A stretch of DNA of 64,000 bases from Niabella pedocola (GTDB taxonomy: Bacteria; Bacteroidota; Bacteroidia; Chitinophagales; Chitinophagaceae): positions 819,051 to 883,050 of the forward strand of contig NZ_JAJNEC010000007.1 in assembly GCF_021044425.1 (NCBI RefSeq). Reading direction: 5' to 3'. Of the stretch, positions 62,754 to 64,000 are shown one piece after another. The position numbers were made by a program, and so were the translations under genes. Below the pieces are notes generated by a model. That model searched no databases. It was given only the letters and a program-made list of their open reading frames with translations, and was not told the DNA's origin. Position 1 is the first letter of the stretch, and each line of letters opens with the position of its first letter.

Positions 62754-63613
62754 ATAATAGCATTTAAAGAGTAAATCAATCTGCGGTTATAAATACGGTC
62801 GACGACGGCGCCCACCGATAAGGTGGTCTGATCAAAAAAGCCAGACCGGTCTGCAAACAGGTAATGCCCGGAATAAGAAAACAGAAGCTCCTGTGACCCG
62901 GTTGCGCCCACCTGTAAAAAGAGCGCATGATTCAGTTTATTGAGATCTGTTTCCCCGGATACCAGGGAGCCGCTCACCTCGATCAGTATCTTGTTTTCCT
63001 CCGCCAGCAATACCTGCTTTTCTTCCGCTATGGTGATATCCGTTGCGCCGATGAAGCCCCCGATCTGCTTTCCGGTTGTCCTGGATGCTCCCGCATTTTT
63101 ATAGGTACCATACATATCATTGCATAACCATTGAAAGAAAAGGTCATGCCGGTACACCGCTTCCAGGTCGGTTCTTAATTTTGCTTCAAATGCTGCGATC
63201 TTATGAAGCAGTCCGGTATCCCGTCCAAAGGCACTGGCCGACAGGTCGCGCCTGACTTTCATCCAGGCTTCCAGGATCGCTTCACGGTTCAGCACCTCTT
63301 TTATCCGGCCTGCTTTATCAACCCGAAGTACGAGGTTCCGGTGTATATCAAAGATTTTTGTATAGATCCACTGTTCTTTGTTGTACTCTGCCATGCCGTT
63401 GAACCGCGGGCGTGAAAAACAGATGGTGTACACGACCCCTTCTGCATGTCCGAGGGAACAACAAAGTGTTACCTCCATATCAATATCGGCCTGTTCAGTT
63501 AGAGATGGCGTTTGCAACATGGATCCGATCCTTAGTTCATACCGCCTTTTACCTTCTTTGGGTGCTATTCGTATGTTGCAGGCGGGCCTTTTGTCTTCGT
63601 TATTATTCTCCAT
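62750..63613 (-). CDS. Type VI-associated protein of unknown family (adaptor candidate)
   Basis: A 287-residue cytoplasmic protein between VgrG and the PAAR-like gene. No family is recognised. Visible features are a beta-rich start (CNIRIAPKEGKRRYELRIGS), a helical middle (EAILEAWMKVRRDLSASAFG) and a beta-rich end. It overlaps vgrG by 11 nt and the PAAR-like gene by 4 nt. In this position it may load the effector or the tip onto VgrG, which is inference from order alone. Confidence 0.65.
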   Translation of the reverse strand: MENNNEDKRPACNIRIAPKEGKRRYELRIGSMLQTPSLTEQADIDMEVTLCCSLGHAEGVVYTICFSRPRFNGMAEYNKEQWIYTKIFDIHRNLVLRVDKAGRIKEVLNREAILEAWMKVRRDLSASAFGRDTGLLHKIAAFEAKLRTDLEAVYRHDLFFQWLCNDMYGTYKNAGASRTTGKQIGGFIGATDITIAEEKQVLLAEENKILIEVSGSLVSGETDLNKLNHALFLQVGATGSQELLFSYSGHYLFADRSGFFDQTTLSVGAVVDRIYNRRLIYSLNAII

Positions 63614-64000
63614 AGTTAATCCGGTTTTTGCTTTGCAGGGTTAATTTATCCGTGGCATCAATCAGCATTTTTCCACTGCTGCTGTGCAGCAGGACTTCGC
63701 TTCCGATCGTCTCGATTTTTTTACCCACCTGTACTTTCCGGTTTCCCGTAACCCATTCTTCCGTGCTGGCCGATTTTTTTATACTCCGTTTCCCGATGTT
63801 TTCATGTTGATCTCTTCCGATGGTGGTAACCATATCTTCCCCCACTTCTACGTTCATATGTTCCCGGATATGCATCCGTAGATTCTTTGCATTAAAGGTC
63901 ATGGTTTCCGGAGCGGTGATGGTGATGTTCTTGCCCGAAGTATCCAGGTAGATCTCATTGCCCCCGGGATCCCGGATGATGATATGTGTACCCGAGCCCG
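63603..64000 (-). CDS. VgrG spike protein, C-terminal part (cut by window edge)
   Basis: The C-terminal 132 residues of a type VI VgrG-like protein. The frame is open to the window end and reads THIIIRDPGGNEIYLDTSGK, then NVEVGEDMVTTIGRDQHENI then GKRS, and EVLLHSSSGKMLIDATDKLT at the end: the repeating beta-prism of the VgrG spike. The system is probably the T6SS subtype iii of Bacteroidota, judged only from the host group. It starts the effector operon read leftwards. Confidence 0.85.
   Translation of the reverse strand, partial: GSGTHIIIRDPGGNEIYLDTSGKNITITAPETMTFNAKNLRMHIREHMNVEVGEDMVTTIGRDQHENIGKRSIKKSASTEEWVTGNRKVQVGKKIETIGSEVLLHSSSGKMLIDATDKLTLQSKNRINYGE

Noticed and set aside
1..64000. 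CRISPR array, tRNA, rRNA, intact transposase
   Set aside because: No regular short repeats with spacers, no cloverleaf with CCA-type end, and no transposase or integrase motif was found in reading the window.

Overview
The window reads as chromosome of a Bacteroidota bacterium, probably family Chitinophagaceae (inference). The reasons are three SusC/RagA-type TonB receptors (one cut by the left edge), two SusD/RagB lipoproteins, ECF sigma/FecR pairs, a SusC-linked TlpA thioredoxin, YD/RHS proteins of the type that pairs a SpvB-like protein with a DUF6443-like toxin carrier, a VgrG/PAAR-like type VI secretion cluster, and promoters of the Bacteroidota type (TTTG, about 20 nt, TAnnTTTG). No rRNA, tRNA, CRISPR array or intact insertion sequence was found.

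Left part (1-4.6 kb): a TlpA-SusC operon preceded by a decayed TlpA/SusC fusion remnant, then a noncoding stretch with a 109-nt imperfect hairpin and an 18-bp perfect palindrome, two small HTH-like genes and a LuxR-type regulator.

Accessory part (4.6-24.1 kb): a polymorphic toxin locus on the minus strand. A 1268-residue YD-repeat protein is followed by a 1253-residue RHS protein ending in an AHH-type nuclease tip, then an Imm11/Imm43-like immunity gene and a lipoprotein, with 1-nt gaps. Upstream of this operon lies a 9-kb AT-rich array of orphan immunity-like genes (membrane pair, DUF4259, Imm26-like, pentapeptide repeat, EF-Tu-domain-III-like, MORN/YwqK-like, a second Imm11-like copy, SUKH) mixed with broken toxin tips, a frameshifted RHS-core relic and duplicated fragments. 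It looks like a record of repeated toxin-tip replacement. A 255-bp direct repeat carrying the small HTH gene flanks the intact toxin operon.

Middle (24.1-34.6 kb): ordinary housekeeping and stress genes on GC-richer DNA: VOC and SRPBCC proteins, a polysaccharide lyase-like lipoprotein, a SerB phosphatase fused to a cut-down SerA and ACT domain, an ArsR-SRPBCC-DoxX-YdeI block with a clear operator-bearing promoter, a DoxX-ECF sigma-folE operon, and a YceH/DUF480 protein.

Right part (34.7-58.5 kb): glycan-use genes: a heparinase II/III-like lyase, a PHP-like secreted protein, and two polysaccharide-utilisation units, each with ECF sigma, FecR, SusC and SusD. The first also carries an IPT/NHL lipoprotein and a GH20-type enzyme. 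The right end (59.3-64 kb) is a tight type VI effector operon: VgrG (cut by the edge), an unknown adaptor-like protein, a DUF4280 PAAR-like protein, a lipase-type effector and a lipoprotein that is the likely immunity factor.
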